From: Azadirachta indica
Lineage: Eukaryota > Streptophyta > Magnoliopsida > Sapindales > Meliaceae
Reading direction: 5' to 3'
DNA: 64,000 nt
Assembly (NCBI GenBank): GCA_022749755.1
Contig: CM040446.1
Span: forward strand, 2,844,966 to 2,908,965
Part shown: in pieces, positions 47,092 through 58,665 of the stretch
Numbering within the stretch: the stretch's first letter is position 1
Layout of the letters: every line of letters starts with the position of its first letter
The notes under the pieces: generated by a model
What the model was told of the DNA's origin: nothing
Seen by the model: the letters and a program-made list of their open reading frames with translations, nothing else
Database searches by the model: none
Translations under genes and position numbers: made by a program

Positions 47092-48579
47092 TTAGACATT
47101 GGGAGTAAAGGATGAATGAACAACCTTGTTCTGTCTCCCTGTTAACCAAAGCAGAGTCCTCCTTGCAAAGGATGGTGTCTTTGCCTGTAAATCTGAACTG
47201 CCACAGCTCTGGTTTTCTTCATCACAGCCAATTTCACTCTCTCCAATTGCAAACCTGCTACTGCCAATTTCAGATATTGTCCTTCTAGCACCAATATTAC
47301 CATTCTTTGATTTCAAATCAACATCATCAGCAGCCACAACAGCATTTTTGTTGACTGGAAATCTGAACGAGAAAGCCCTCCTCGATGAATCTTCTGGCAA
47401 AGTCTGCTTCTCCTTCTTACCTCGAAGCCAAATTTTCGATATAGAGAAGCTGTCTTTTCTGCTCCTCCCAACAGCATTGCCCTTGCTGGTACCAGTATTA
47501 GCGCTACCACTAGTCTCAATGCCTCTGATAGCCTCAAAGCCATTGAATCCTCTCCTTGATTCACAATCACATTCAGACATTGCCGGTCTATGACCAGGAG
47601 TTAATGGCAAGGAAGGCTTCTTGCTAGACTGTTTCTTTACTGGGGTTCTTATCGGCACTTGCAATAACGAATTCTCATCCATTACATACTCAAAAGACCC
47701 CATAGAGAAACATCTCCTTCCATCAATATTATTGTTATTGCTACTGCTTTCACCACCATCCACATTTCTATACTTACCTAGCTTAACAGGTACAACTTTT
47801 TCCCCTGAATCTACCATTGCTGTAGTTGTGGTAACAGCTTCTTCTTTTGCTAAAATTTCACAAGACTTATGTGGTAAATCAATACGGGATGAGCCAAATT
47901 CACTGTCTCCATGACAACCTAGATGGGAATTTGTCCTTATAACTGAACTAGTTCTGCCTAGATTTTCTCTATCACCAAAAATCTCCCTTGAGCTCTCACT
48001 CCCAGATTCAAGAACAAGAACAATGGGTGAACAGCTACGGTTTGAAGAGAAATCAGGGAGCAAACTAGCTCTGCATAAAGGGCAAGTGGAGTGAGACAAA
48101 AGCCATGTATCTATACACTCCATGTGAAACGCATGACTACATTTTGGCAACAATCTGAGCTTATCTTCAGGCTCAAATTCACACAAACAAACAGCACAAT
48201 CAAATGGATTCTTGAGTCCTATAATAGCTTTGTAGTAGAACACAGGTAAAGTGTCAATAAAAGATTGGTCAACACCAGCATCATGAAGGTGAAAGAGTTG
48301 CTGCAATTGCCCTTGAAGTGCAGTCACGTTATCTATATCCTCTGGTTCTCTATTGGTTGGTCTCAAAAGAAACCTTACTAAAAGATGAAGCAAACCAGAA
48401 ATAAAGAAAATGATAGCAAGAATTATAATAATAAGCAGAATACTTGGACTGACCTTACTGTTCAAATTGAAACCTTCATTTTCATTTTGTGGAGGAGGTG
48501 GTGGCTGAGGAAAGACATATGGTTGTAATGAAGGAGAAAGATTGGTGTTTTCCTCAATTTTGAGGAAAAACGATGCCAT
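47092..48579 (-). CDS. ATL-family RING-H2 E3 ubiquitin ligase
   Basis: ATL proteins are membrane-anchored RING-H2 ubiquitin ligases. This 495-aa single-exon gene has the family layout. A short N-terminal part with a Pro run is followed by one strong transmembrane segment (about 44-70) and a GLD-type motif (GVDQSFIDTLPVFYYK, 102-117). The RING-H2 follows, with ligands C128, C131, C147, H149, H152, C155, C166 and C169. The tail is long, Ser- and basic-rich and probably disordered. Intronless structure is typical of ATL genes. The long tail and the LQQLFHLHDAGVDQSFIDTLP segment place it with ATL13/ATL46/ATL47. Its position near an IBL1-type gene suggests the ATL13 (At4g30400) / At5g57750 lineage. 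Substrate unknown. Confidence 0.94.
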   Translation of the reverse strand: MASFFLKIEENTNLSPSLQPYVFPQPPPPPQNENEGFNLNSKVSPSILLIIIILAIIFFISGLLHLLVRFLLRPTNREPEDIDNVTALQGQLQQLFHLHDAGVDQSFIDTLPVFYYKAIIGLKNPFDCAVCLCEFEPEDKLRLLPKCSHAFHMECIDTWLLSHSTCPLCRASLLPDFSSNRSCSPIVLVLESGSESSREIFGDRENLGRTSSVIRTNSHLGCHGDSEFGSSRIDLPHKSCEILAKEEAVTTTTAMVDSGEKVVPVKLGKYRNVDGGESSSNNNNIDGRRCFSMGSFEYVMDENSLLQVPIRTPVKKQSSKKPSLPLTPGHRPAMSECDCESRRGFNGFEAIRGIETSGSANTGTSKGNAVGRSRKDSFSISKIWLRGKKEKQTLPEDSSRRAFSFRFPVNKNAVVAADDVDLKSKNGNIGARRTISEIGSSRFAIGESEIGCDEENQSCGSSDLQAKTPSFARRTLLWLTGRQNKVVHSSFTPNV

Positions 48580-48862
48580 AATTTGTGAACGAAGACTGAA
48601 GAAAACTCACCAAGATTGAAGCTTGATGTTTGAATTTTATGGTCTCAAGAACCCCATATGGTGCTACAAACAAGTCTCAAGCAAAACCAGAGATGCCAGA
48701 AGAACTCTCAAGCTTAGCATCCATGTTGGTGTGTAGGATATATGGAAGCTGTTTGATAAAAACTGAATTTTTATCACTGTAATAGGAAACTGCAAGTCAA
48801 ATGACCAAAAGAAAAGAGGGAGAGAGAGAAAGGAGAGAATTGAATGTGAATTTAAAAGGTTG

Positions 48863-48870
48863 ATATAAAT
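48863..48870 (-). promoter_or_regulatory. Candidate TATA box of the ATL gene
   Basis: On the minus strand ATTTATAT lies about 290 bases before the start codon. It is followed by a CT-rich stretch (the GA-rich run at 48,816-48,840 on the plus strand), as in many plant 5' leaders. Confidence 0.45.
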
Positions 48871-51410
48871 GGCGACAGAAGTTGAGCTTTCAAAAAATGA
48901 AGGCCAGCAACTAATAAATCTACCACCAGTACAGAAAATAAATGAGTTTAAATCTCGTTAGCTTTTTAGCTACTAAAACTTTCACAGTTAATATCACTTA
49001 TACACAATGGTAAAAACTAAAACCATTTTTGAAAGGCATTTTTTCATAATGAAGACTTTTTAGCAAGAGATTTCATCAAATACAAGGCTCTTCTCTTGTG
49101 GGTTGACTTCAAAGGAAACCATTTTCTAATCTACATCGAATCCAACGCCCATTTAATTTCCACAGACTAAAATATTAATGCAAATCAAAAAAACAAATGC
49201 AGTTTTCCTAATAAAAAAATGTTTCTTCAAATGGGATTTTCCCTTTTTTAATTAATTTTAAACATTTTATTAGTGTTCTGATCACATTTTTTACAAGTCT
49301 ACTAGTTCCATTCCACTTGTAACCCGGTAGACAAAGTACCAGAGATTGCTCTTTTCTTGTGGGTAAGGACAAAACGCAGACAGCTGAATGTTGCAAAGTC
49401 CATGGAGAGAAGAAGAATATTTGGAAAGATTGAGTAAGAAAGCATAGGATACGGAGCTTTTTCTGGCGATTCAAAAGAGAAGCAGTTAATGGAAGCTTTT
49501 TCTGTTTATTTATTTATTTATTTTCTCCTTTCCAATTGCCTTTTCGGATGTCCCTGAAAAAAACACATTGATGGAACCAAACACCTGAATGGAAGAAGTG
49601 CTTTTCTTGATTCTTTACCCTTTATGTCTCCTTTGTGCAGTTGTAATAATTTTAGTTTTAGTGCAATTGAAAAATGTGTTAATTTTTTGAACATGTTTGG
49701 CACTAAGATTTTAATATTTTTGCTTTTCGGGGAAGCAAATATTTGATCCAGATATATAATTGGAAAATTTGGGAGGAATTCGTTCACTAATTGAAGAAAG
49801 ATTTAGCCATAAGTGACTTGCCATATTTCTTGTGAATTTGAAATTAAGTGATTCAAATATAAGTAATCTAATACTTTAAAGTATGAATAAGATGCAAATA
49901 AAGTTAATTTTCTCTACCTATTTATTAAATTGCCAAAGACTTTATCAAAAAATTAATTAAAGGGTTGATTTAGAAGTGTTTCTATAAGACACGTAATTGT
50001 TCAACAATACTTTCGTGATAATCCTTTGCAATCGTCTGTCCCAAATCATTCATTTGATTATAAATACTTTTGTCTTTTTTAATTAGAAACTATATTTTAT
50101 TAAAAAAAATAATGAATTTGGGATTAAAGTATGTAATATTTATTAATAAAATATTTACTTATTGGAAATAAAATAAATTAAAAGATGGCATATAGAATTA
50201 ATGAGAAAATTAATTAAGGGCAAGAAGAATCACGCCACCCAATTGATAATGTATGTCCGAGTATTTATTTGTTACTTTTAATGTATTACGCATGCATATA
50301 TATGCATTGATCCTCAAAATCAAAATGAAGCAATTTCAGGAATAGACAATAAAAAAGAGTGAACAAAACATCAAAGCTTGTGAGAATGTGAATCCAAACA
50401 TCCCCCAATAAACTCCAAAACTATATAAATTAAAAAAAAAAAACACCATTAATTATCCCTAAGAAATTGTGAGACACTCTAATCAAGATTAATGTCATGT
50501 TAGTGTAGCTAACTATGGCGGAGATTAGAGCTTAATTATTGGGATTTAGGCCGTGTATTCATGCCATTATCTTACTACACTTAATTTAGATAATAAAAAA
50601 TTTGGGTTGGTGAAAGATTGTTTGGAAACACTAAATCCCCATGTTTGTATCTCTAATCTAAACTTGTAGCAATATTACTTTATCAAATTATATTAAATTA
50701 ATAATCAATTTTACTATTAAAAAAATAATTTAATTCACCAATTATAAAACAGATGATCAATTGGTTAGTTTAATTTTGTAAGATATTAATCAAAATTTAA
50801 TATGTCAAAATTATTAACAACCATAAATCTTAATTAAATCAATACTAAATTTATAATGTTAAGATTTTAATTTCTTGAAAAAAACAAATACACACACACA
50901 AACGCACTGAAAAAACTTGTAGCAACATAGACATTACATTGGTTAATAATTTAAATGTTGGTTTCACGGGATTCATGATTCTAGACATGCCATGAAGTCT
51001 ATAACTTAGCCATTTTTACCTACTTCGTAGATTTTACTAAAAAAATTGATTCTAAATTCATAAATTTTACTGAATTTCGAAAATTGATTCTCCATCGATC
51101 AAAATGGAAATTCTCCAATCTTCTAAGTAATGTAATATATGTTATTCAAAAGAGAAAGACAACACAATTCTGGCACTCTCTCTACAGCAAGCGTTGACAT
51201 GCAAGCTGTGTTTGGCTCATTTTCCCGAGAAAATGTGAACAGTTTACTCGCAACTAATCCTAAAGACACAAATAATTTCGTTAGTGTTAAACCTAAAAAT
51301 ACTACAAAAACATATCAACAGTCGCATGCATGCGTGCATGTATATCGTGCATGCAATATAATAACATTAAAACTGCAAGCTGGACTCTTACTTTTTGGCT
51401 GTTATCAACC

Positions 51411-51441
51411 TTCTTCTTCTTCTTCTTCTTCTTCTTCTTCT
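51411..51441. repeat. (CTT)10 microsatellite
   Basis: An uninterrupted CTT/TTC run of about 31 bases. In one frame it gives poly-Ser and in another poly-Leu, which explains the spurious open frames over it. Confidence 0.95.
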
Positions 51442-52029
51442 GCAGAGTATAAAAGATTTCCTAAATTCTATATATAATGCATTTTCTTTTTTAATTTATA
51501 TTTCTAGAAAACGATGCAATTTTATACACAATATTTCTTTATCATTGTTAACTAAACCTTATATTATAATATTCTTAATTTATCTCACGTCACATCATGT
51601 AACAATCAAATCAAATCAAATCAAATTTATGATGTATACATTTTATTTTAAAAATTATGGGATAAACATTACTAATGAATAAATATACTTACATGATCAT
51701 ATAAAATTGTTGAATAAATATAACATTATAATAAAAATATTTTAGACTTTTCTTGACGCTAGTTATAATTTAATTATTAGCAGCAATAGCATTAATTTAG
51801 ACTGTAAATTTTGTGCCCTTTTTTAAAAAAATATACATGTAGATAATACAAGATAGTTGGCCTCTCATAAGATTAATGTGGAAGATTATTATAAAGTTTT
51901 CAATCAATTTAAGATAAAGATTAAAGTAAATAATAATAGAGAAATATCTTTTATGTAAATTAATTGCTATAATTAACTACAAGTCCACTTGTGGATCTCT
52001 TTTATATGTACAACTTTTATCCACACACA

Positions 52030-53450
52030 AACTAGAAGTTGATGAAGTAGTAGACCACCTCATTTAAAATTAATGCATTTTTTTCAAAATAATAATCTAT
52101 AACAATATCAATCCAATAATATATAAAACGCATAATAGTACACTAATTTTTTGTATTTGATATAAAGAAATAATGTCGTCGAACGTTGAATATATACCAA
52201 AAATATTTCTCGAGTCTACTAAATTTGGTCATACTTTCATATAAATAGGTTTCATTGGAAGTGATATTATATTAGAAATTTCAAAGGAAACATATATAAC
52301 TAATATTTATTCAGTGGATTATGTTGACATTAGAAGATGAAAATGATTGCTAATTAGTTCTAATATTCATTCCACCTTCGACGGCAAAACAATTGGAAAC
52401 CACTCAATAAATTTTTCTTAAAAAAATATATATCCCAACTTACTCAAAATTAAAACTAAAATATCATAAAAAAAATTGAAAAAGAAGGTAAACACTTCTA
52501 ATTAAAATAATATTTAATATTTATTTAAATATGTATAGAAAATTAATTATAAAATTTTCACTTTTTTTAAATAAATCAATAATTCATCAAATAATAATTA
52601 TATTAGTAATTTTCATAAATAATTTATCCTAAATGACTTTTAACGGAGATAGAAACAAAAGGGTATCCTACTTCGAGCAAAGATTAAAGTAATTAATTGA
52701 CCACAACTAATCCACTAATCATGCTTCTTTAATTATATGAGTAATTTTTATACACATCCACTAGAAAATTAATATTATGTTTGCTAAGAAATGTTGGCAT
52801 GCACCACTCTATTTAAAAAAAACTGTTTTTTTTTTTTTTTGGGTTCATTTTATGGAAAAAAAAAAAATAATGATCAATCACTTTGAATAATTGCTTGATC
52901 TTGATGTCACTACTGGAATGGCTATGGCTTTGTAAGAAACTCAACTTCCATGTGTAGTTAAATAAGTTTGAAGCATGCATGATATCTGAAACTTAATTAT
53001 ACTGATATGGTTTCAGATTATTATGCTTTAATGGAGGATCTGGATAATTTTGTAAGTAAACAATGCCATAACAGACCACTTCACGTAAATTAAAGGCATT
53101 TTATAAACAAAGAAAAAATATTAACGGTAAACATTAAATTGATGACATATTATTATGAATTCTTTTGATGTTATTATATTGTCGAATATTGACATATGGT
53201 AAAAACACATCTAGAGTCTACTAGATTTGGTCAATTTGTCACTTGTACATGGGTCTCATTCGATATGGTATTAAAAAATTTAAATTGCAACATAACTAAT
53301 CAGTGTAGTATATTGAAAAATATAGAAGATGAAAATGATAGCTAAGTTTTAATATTCATTCCATGTTCCACGGCAGAATAATTGCAACCTGCCAACGAAA
53401 AAAGAAAAAGAAAAAGAAAATCCCAACCTACCGAAAATTATAATTGTAAG
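52030..53450. repeat. Diverged direct duplication, offset about 1 kb
   Basis: Segments at about 52,030-52,460 and 53,060-53,450 share ordered motifs. Examples are GAGTCTACTAAATTTGGTC / GAGTCTACTAGATTTGGTC, GAAGATGAAAATGATTGCTAA / GAAGATGAAAATGATAGCTAA, and ATATTCATTCCA then ACGGCA. The offset between copies is about 990-1,000 bases. Substitutions and indels are frequent, so the duplication is old. A weaker third match may precede it at 51.95-52.1 versus 52.7-52.8 kb. Confidence 0.75.
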
Positions 53451-56225
53451 CATATAATGAACTTTCTTTTTAAAAAAATTATAATAAATTAATTGTGTTA
53501 AGGCTTAATTGAGTCAATGAAATGATCATATGATGGAAAAATATCGGGTCAAAATAACAAATAATTGACTTACGATATATTTCTCACAATATATCGCTAG
53601 GATCATAAAAATTGTCAAAACTAGTTCTGAATTAGGTAAAATTTAGAGGAAAAAAAGGGAGATTTTGCGTGTGTTTTGGTGTGGAAAGAAGAGGATTAAT
53701 ACATAACTAATTCAATCCATTTGCCTCTTAATCACCAACTCTTTTTGTCCCATCTGGTCTTAATGTCAAGGTTTAGTTCTTTTGTCTCACCAAAGTTCGT
53801 GTATAACAAAATTAAAATGTGAACATTTGAAAAAAAAAAAAAAAAAAAAAGTCATGGACTTGGGTTACCATCAATTATTTATTTATTTATTTATTATATC
53901 CATTTCTAAAAATTTAAAAAAAAAAAATTGATTCCAAGAACCCAAAGCAAGAGCTTGGCCTTTTTGCTTTGAAATTGGGATCCGTCAAGCTTTAATCATC
54001 TCAATGATTCCAAATCTTTTTTTAAAAAATAAAATATACAAAGTTTCCACAATCTTAGGATCTTGACACTTTTTTCAATATTAATATACACCTTATAATT
54101 AAAATATTAGAATCATCTCATTCTCAATCCCCCACACATTAACATGAGTTCACACCCCATTTATTTATTTTGATGATTCCAATAGAGCTATATTTTCCTT
54201 TTTTTAAAAAAAAAAAAAAAAGAAGGAATTGGACATAACAAAATTTGCATCCATATCTATACCTTGTGGTAATCATTTATTGAAATACGTGTAACCTTTA
54301 AAAATATTTTGTTTCGCGTGGATAGAAAATTCAAGATAGTAATTGTCAATCACATTTCAAAAAAATGATATTGGAATTGCCTTCTGTGTTGTGTTTTTAA
54401 TGAAGTGGTTGTGACATGCTGATGTTTACAAATTTACAATCTAGTATTTATATTATTTTTTTAATTATGATGTATTTATAACATAAAATTTTGAAATAAA
54501 TAGATATTAAGATTCGTTTCTTATATATTTTCAATACATAATAGTAGGAGAAATATGATTTTTTTTTTCTCATTTCTTCAAAACATATAACAAGATGAAA
54601 CTAATTTTCTTTATTTTATTTCAAAAATTTTATGAAGATATTTTTTTCAAAAAAATATATTTCTTTTAAGGAAACGGGTCACGAGTCTACAGGGCCAATG
54701 TGGCGTAAATGGATCACTCAACTTGAGGATGTGGCCTTCCTCATTTGATAGTACTATTACGATCTTGTATACATACATCTAAAACCCACGGTTATAGGAG
54801 TTATTCATAGCACAACAAGAAGAGGGGTTTAATTAGATTAATATGGGGGCTACTTAGTAACATCCATTTACTCGCCCGTTATTATAAATTTTCAAACTGG
54901 GCTAGACCTGGTCAACCTTTTGCGACCCCAATTGTTTTATCTTCTTGGGAGAAGTTTCTAACTTCACCGCTTTGATTAGTGCTGGGCTGTGCTCGGGCTG
55001 TTCTCGGGCTTACACTATTACAATGCTAATATTTTTGTCTCCTATTAACAAAAGTCTCTAATCTCAGCAAAATATCAAATTTTTATAGTCTATTAATATT
55101 CAAATTTAACCTGTATTAAGAATATCAAGCGTGATTAAAAATATCTGAATTACGTCCATGAGGCCAACCATCACTACCTCATAATTCATAGGTTTAGAAA
55201 ATAATGTGATACTTTGAGATCATAACTTTTGTTTTCAAAAATATTTATCATTATTCTTTCATTTGTATAACTAGTTTTATCATTAATCATTTTACTTCTC
55301 ATACATGCAATATTTTATGTTATAAATTTAATACTTTATATTATATATTATACATGTATTATTAAAAATAATAATTTTAACTTTTCATATCTATAGTGTT
55401 AGTTTTTTTTTTTTTTTTTTCTCTTTTGATGTTATAGTCATACTTTGTGTACATTAATTTATGTCATAACTAATTTGATATTATTAAGATTACTTGTCAC
55501 GACGTCATTCACATCACGCAATAGATAATGTTAGGCGACTATCATTTTAATTTTTATATATATATATATATAAAATTGTGTTTTTGAATTGTCGTTTCTT
55601 ATTGTTTTAGATCAATTAGTAAATCGAGACTAATATACTATATAAATATCCAAAAGTGAGATGGTCAAAGGAGGGGAATTGTGACATTATTGGAAAGTTG
55701 GGAAGTAATGGGAGTCTTGCAATAATACAAGGCTATAGCATAGCATTTGATGTGCAAACCACTAACATTCCACTTGCCTTGTATAAATTTCTCTAAGGCA
55801 TACCAATTTTATTGTGCTCTAAATAGCACCAAATTGACACAAACAAAAGATATGAAAAACTATAAAAAATAAAAAAGGACAAATATTTCATGCTTTTAAA
55901 ATTTTCCTTATTTTTTTTTCTAAATTTAGATTATTAATGATAATTGTCTAAAATGAGTGCAAAAAATTTTCCTATAATTATATTATCAATTGGTTGATTG
56001 AGTAAAATAAGTAAAGAAATAAATTTAGAAATCTGTGTGTTTACTACCATGCAATTTGTTGCAGGTAGTTTGGTTACACTTCAATGCAAAGAAGCAACTT
56101 TTTTTTTATTTAATAATCACATTTCATGGGTTACACATGAATCAAGCCTTACTTATTGTTGCAAATTTTTGGTACACGGGTTTAGGATGTCTAATGAGTT
56201 AGGTCAAATTTAATAAAAGTTGATT

Positions 56226-56565
56226 CTGATTCATGTGTTTCAAAAAAAGTGTTTTCAATATCTTAAAAAAATATATTTTAAAAGTACTTTTTTATAGAAA
56301 ATAACGCTGTTAAATGAACTTAATGAATGCATACAAGAGTATCTTTTATTATATTAATTATTTTTAACAATTATTTATGACATTCTTTTTTTTTTTTTTA
56401 ATTTAAAATGCTAGTAGAATAAAAGCACTTTCTATTAAAATATTTATTTAATAAACAAAAATAATTATGAAGTATTGATACAAAGTGCTTCTTATAAAAG
56501 CAAAGTGTTTATTTTTTTAAAAGAACTATTCCAGTAAAAGTGCTTCTTATAAAACCAAAAACAAA
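56226..56565. mobile_element. MITE-like segment (tentative)
   Basis: The segment starts near GTTTCAAAAAAAGTGTTTTC and contains repeated AAAAGTGCTTCTTATAAAA motifs (about 56,486 and 56,537) plus AAAGCACTTT in opposite orientation (about 56,425). These resemble sub-terminal repeats of hAT-type MITEs. Ends and target duplication could not be fixed. Confidence 0.35.
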
Positions 56566-57528
56566 TTAATTCAATCTTAGTAAGTCCATCTAGTTACCTT
56601 TCTCGGAATAATTAGTAAAAGTAATTAGCAAACATTAATTAATGTTTAGTGAATGGTAAAAATTCTCTTTACAAATCAAAATAAATGAAATAAAATAAAA
56701 CAAAGAAGAAAGAAGCATAGAAAAGGAATAGATTCCAAAAGGCCCACGAGAGAGGCAGACAACACATTATGTTGCTAATGATTCTACATTAACATGCTTG
56801 ATTAATTAGCATGTTTCCTACTTTAATCGTGGGCGGCCTTTTGTATTTTGTTTGTGTTATTATTTGCATATTATATTGTCAAACAAATACAACTCAATTG
56901 GCTGTTTTTATTTTATTTTTATTTTTATTTTTATTTTACATTGTTGTTTTATTGCATTCCTCACCAAATTGCGTTTATTATATACTTGAATATTCTTAGA
57001 TACACGAATAGCTTCTACCCAGTTCTTTAAAAAATGAATTTATTATTGATTTCACAAGTTTAAAAAAAATACTTTAATATTGTATTAAAATATTTATATA
57101 ATATACGACACTAATGCTTTGGGAGGTAATTTAAAATTAAAAGAAATGATTTAAAAAATAAAAATGAAAACAGATTTTAAAATTGCCTTGGCAATAGATC
57201 ATTAATAAAATTAGAGGAGAGGACGTGAAAATGTTTCCCATTTAAGGAAATAACCATGGATAAGATCTGTTTAAATCCAAACACTCTTTGCTTTTTTAGG
57301 TTGCCATTATGTCCTTCACATGATATGATATATTTTATTTTTCTAATAATTAGAATATTTTTAATTAACCATATATTTACGAAAATCATACTCTTGGTCT
57401 AGACTCTAGTGGAGTTTGAGTCAAAATTATATTAATATTGTGTGTTAGTTTGCAAAATGCCGTATTTTAAAAATTTTACAGAGGAATATATTAAAGAGCT
57501 GAGCTGACTTTACATTATTACTTAGCCG

Positions 57529-57536
57529 TATAAATA
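57529..57536 (+). promoter_or_regulatory. Candidate TATA box of XBAT32
   Basis: TATAAATA is followed some 200 bases later by a CT-rich tract typical of a leader (57,738-57,757). Confidence 0.45.
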
Positions 57537-57850
57537 TGGCGGATGATTTATGAATTTCCCTCCAGAGAGACAGAGACAGGGAAGCAAGGCAACTAACGAG
57601 TTGACTAGACAAAAGCTAATAATATCCAATGATGGACACACACGCTTTTTCTTACATGTTTTTATATTTGTTGGTTGAGGTTTACAGTAACTGGTCGCTG
57701 TCTTAATTACAGTAAATTATGTTCCACCCTCCACTTTTATCTCTCTCTCTCCTCTGATCTTATTTTGTTTTATTTTTATTTTATTTTATTTACCTTCACT
57801 TGCTCTTTATATTTGGCAAATTTCTGTTACGTATGCAGTTCCAATTTTAG

Positions 57851-58643
57851 GTAAGTGCTAATATATTGTACTATACATCGTTTTGGTTAATTTTTTTTTC
57901 TTCGTCAAAATCATTGTAAATCCTGATCAGGGTATGCAAACATGGAGATATTTCCAGATGCTATACATTTTTTTTTGATTGTTTGAGGTATGTATTGATT
58001 TTTTGAGGCGGGTATTGGAGTTTTTGGTTTTTGAAGAGAAATCTGCAAGTGGGTATTCGTGATTTTGATTCTTGGATGACAAATTTGAACTGGGTATCGG
58101 ATATTTTGGCGTTTAGAAAATTTTGTTCTGTTTTATAAATGGTTTTGATTATTTGATCAAATTCTGGGATTGGTTGATGATTGAATTGAATAGAATTCTC
58201 CTAATGGAGAGAGATTTGGAGTTGTTTTCTTGTATGTTTGTTAGGTTTTCTCGAAGTTCACGAGATCTTTAACTAATCAGCAAAACAGTCACATCAAAGA
58301 TTAAATTTTTAATGCATTGTTAAAAGCGGGAGTGGTTCATTTCTTCGTTTTTTGTATGGAATTAACAAAAGCCAGAACTTCTCCCTCTTTAAATCTCAAT
58401 AAGCATCAAAGATAGGGAGATTCTAACAGTTACAACCAACAATTCTCATGGAATTTTGTGAGAAGCTTTCTTCCTGGTTATTAATTGTTTGGTAGATATA
58501 TGGAACTTTATCCGGAAAAAAGGATTATTTTGCTCTTTTTGGCTTTATCTCCGTACAGTTGTTGGATTGTTTTGAGGTTTAAAGGATCAAAAGGCCTCTA
58601 AACTGTACCAATTATCAATTATTTGGAGACTTCTTTAACTCAG
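57851..58643 (+). other. Probable 5'-leader intron of XBAT32
   Basis: A strong donor (TTTTAG/GTAAGTG) at 57851 and an acceptor (TTTAACTCAG) at 58642-58643 bracket 793 bases containing several ATGs. Those ATGs would otherwise compete with the real start at 58666. The intron is inferred from consensus only. Confidence 0.5.
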
Positions 58644-58665
58644 AGACGTATCTTGTATTCCTACA

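Larger units (their letters stand above)
48871..57500. other. Long AT-rich intergenic region before XBAT32
   Basis: No gene is supported over 8.6 kb. Contents include a (CTT)10 run at 51411-51441, alternating purine-pyrimidine DNA at 51323-51345, a diverged duplication at 52.0-53.5 kb, long A or T runs (53.83, 54.21, 55.41 kb), a (TA)n near 55,557 and a MITE-like segment at 56.2-56.6 kb. Confidence 0.65.

Noticed and set aside
47126..47914. Plus-strand open frames of 97 and 155 codons inside the ATL gene
   Set aside because: They are antisense shadows of a strong RING-H2 coding sequence and have no recognisable domain.
51139..51682. Open frames with poly-Ser or poly-Leu near the CTT repeat
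   Set aside because: They are products of the (CTT)n microsatellite.
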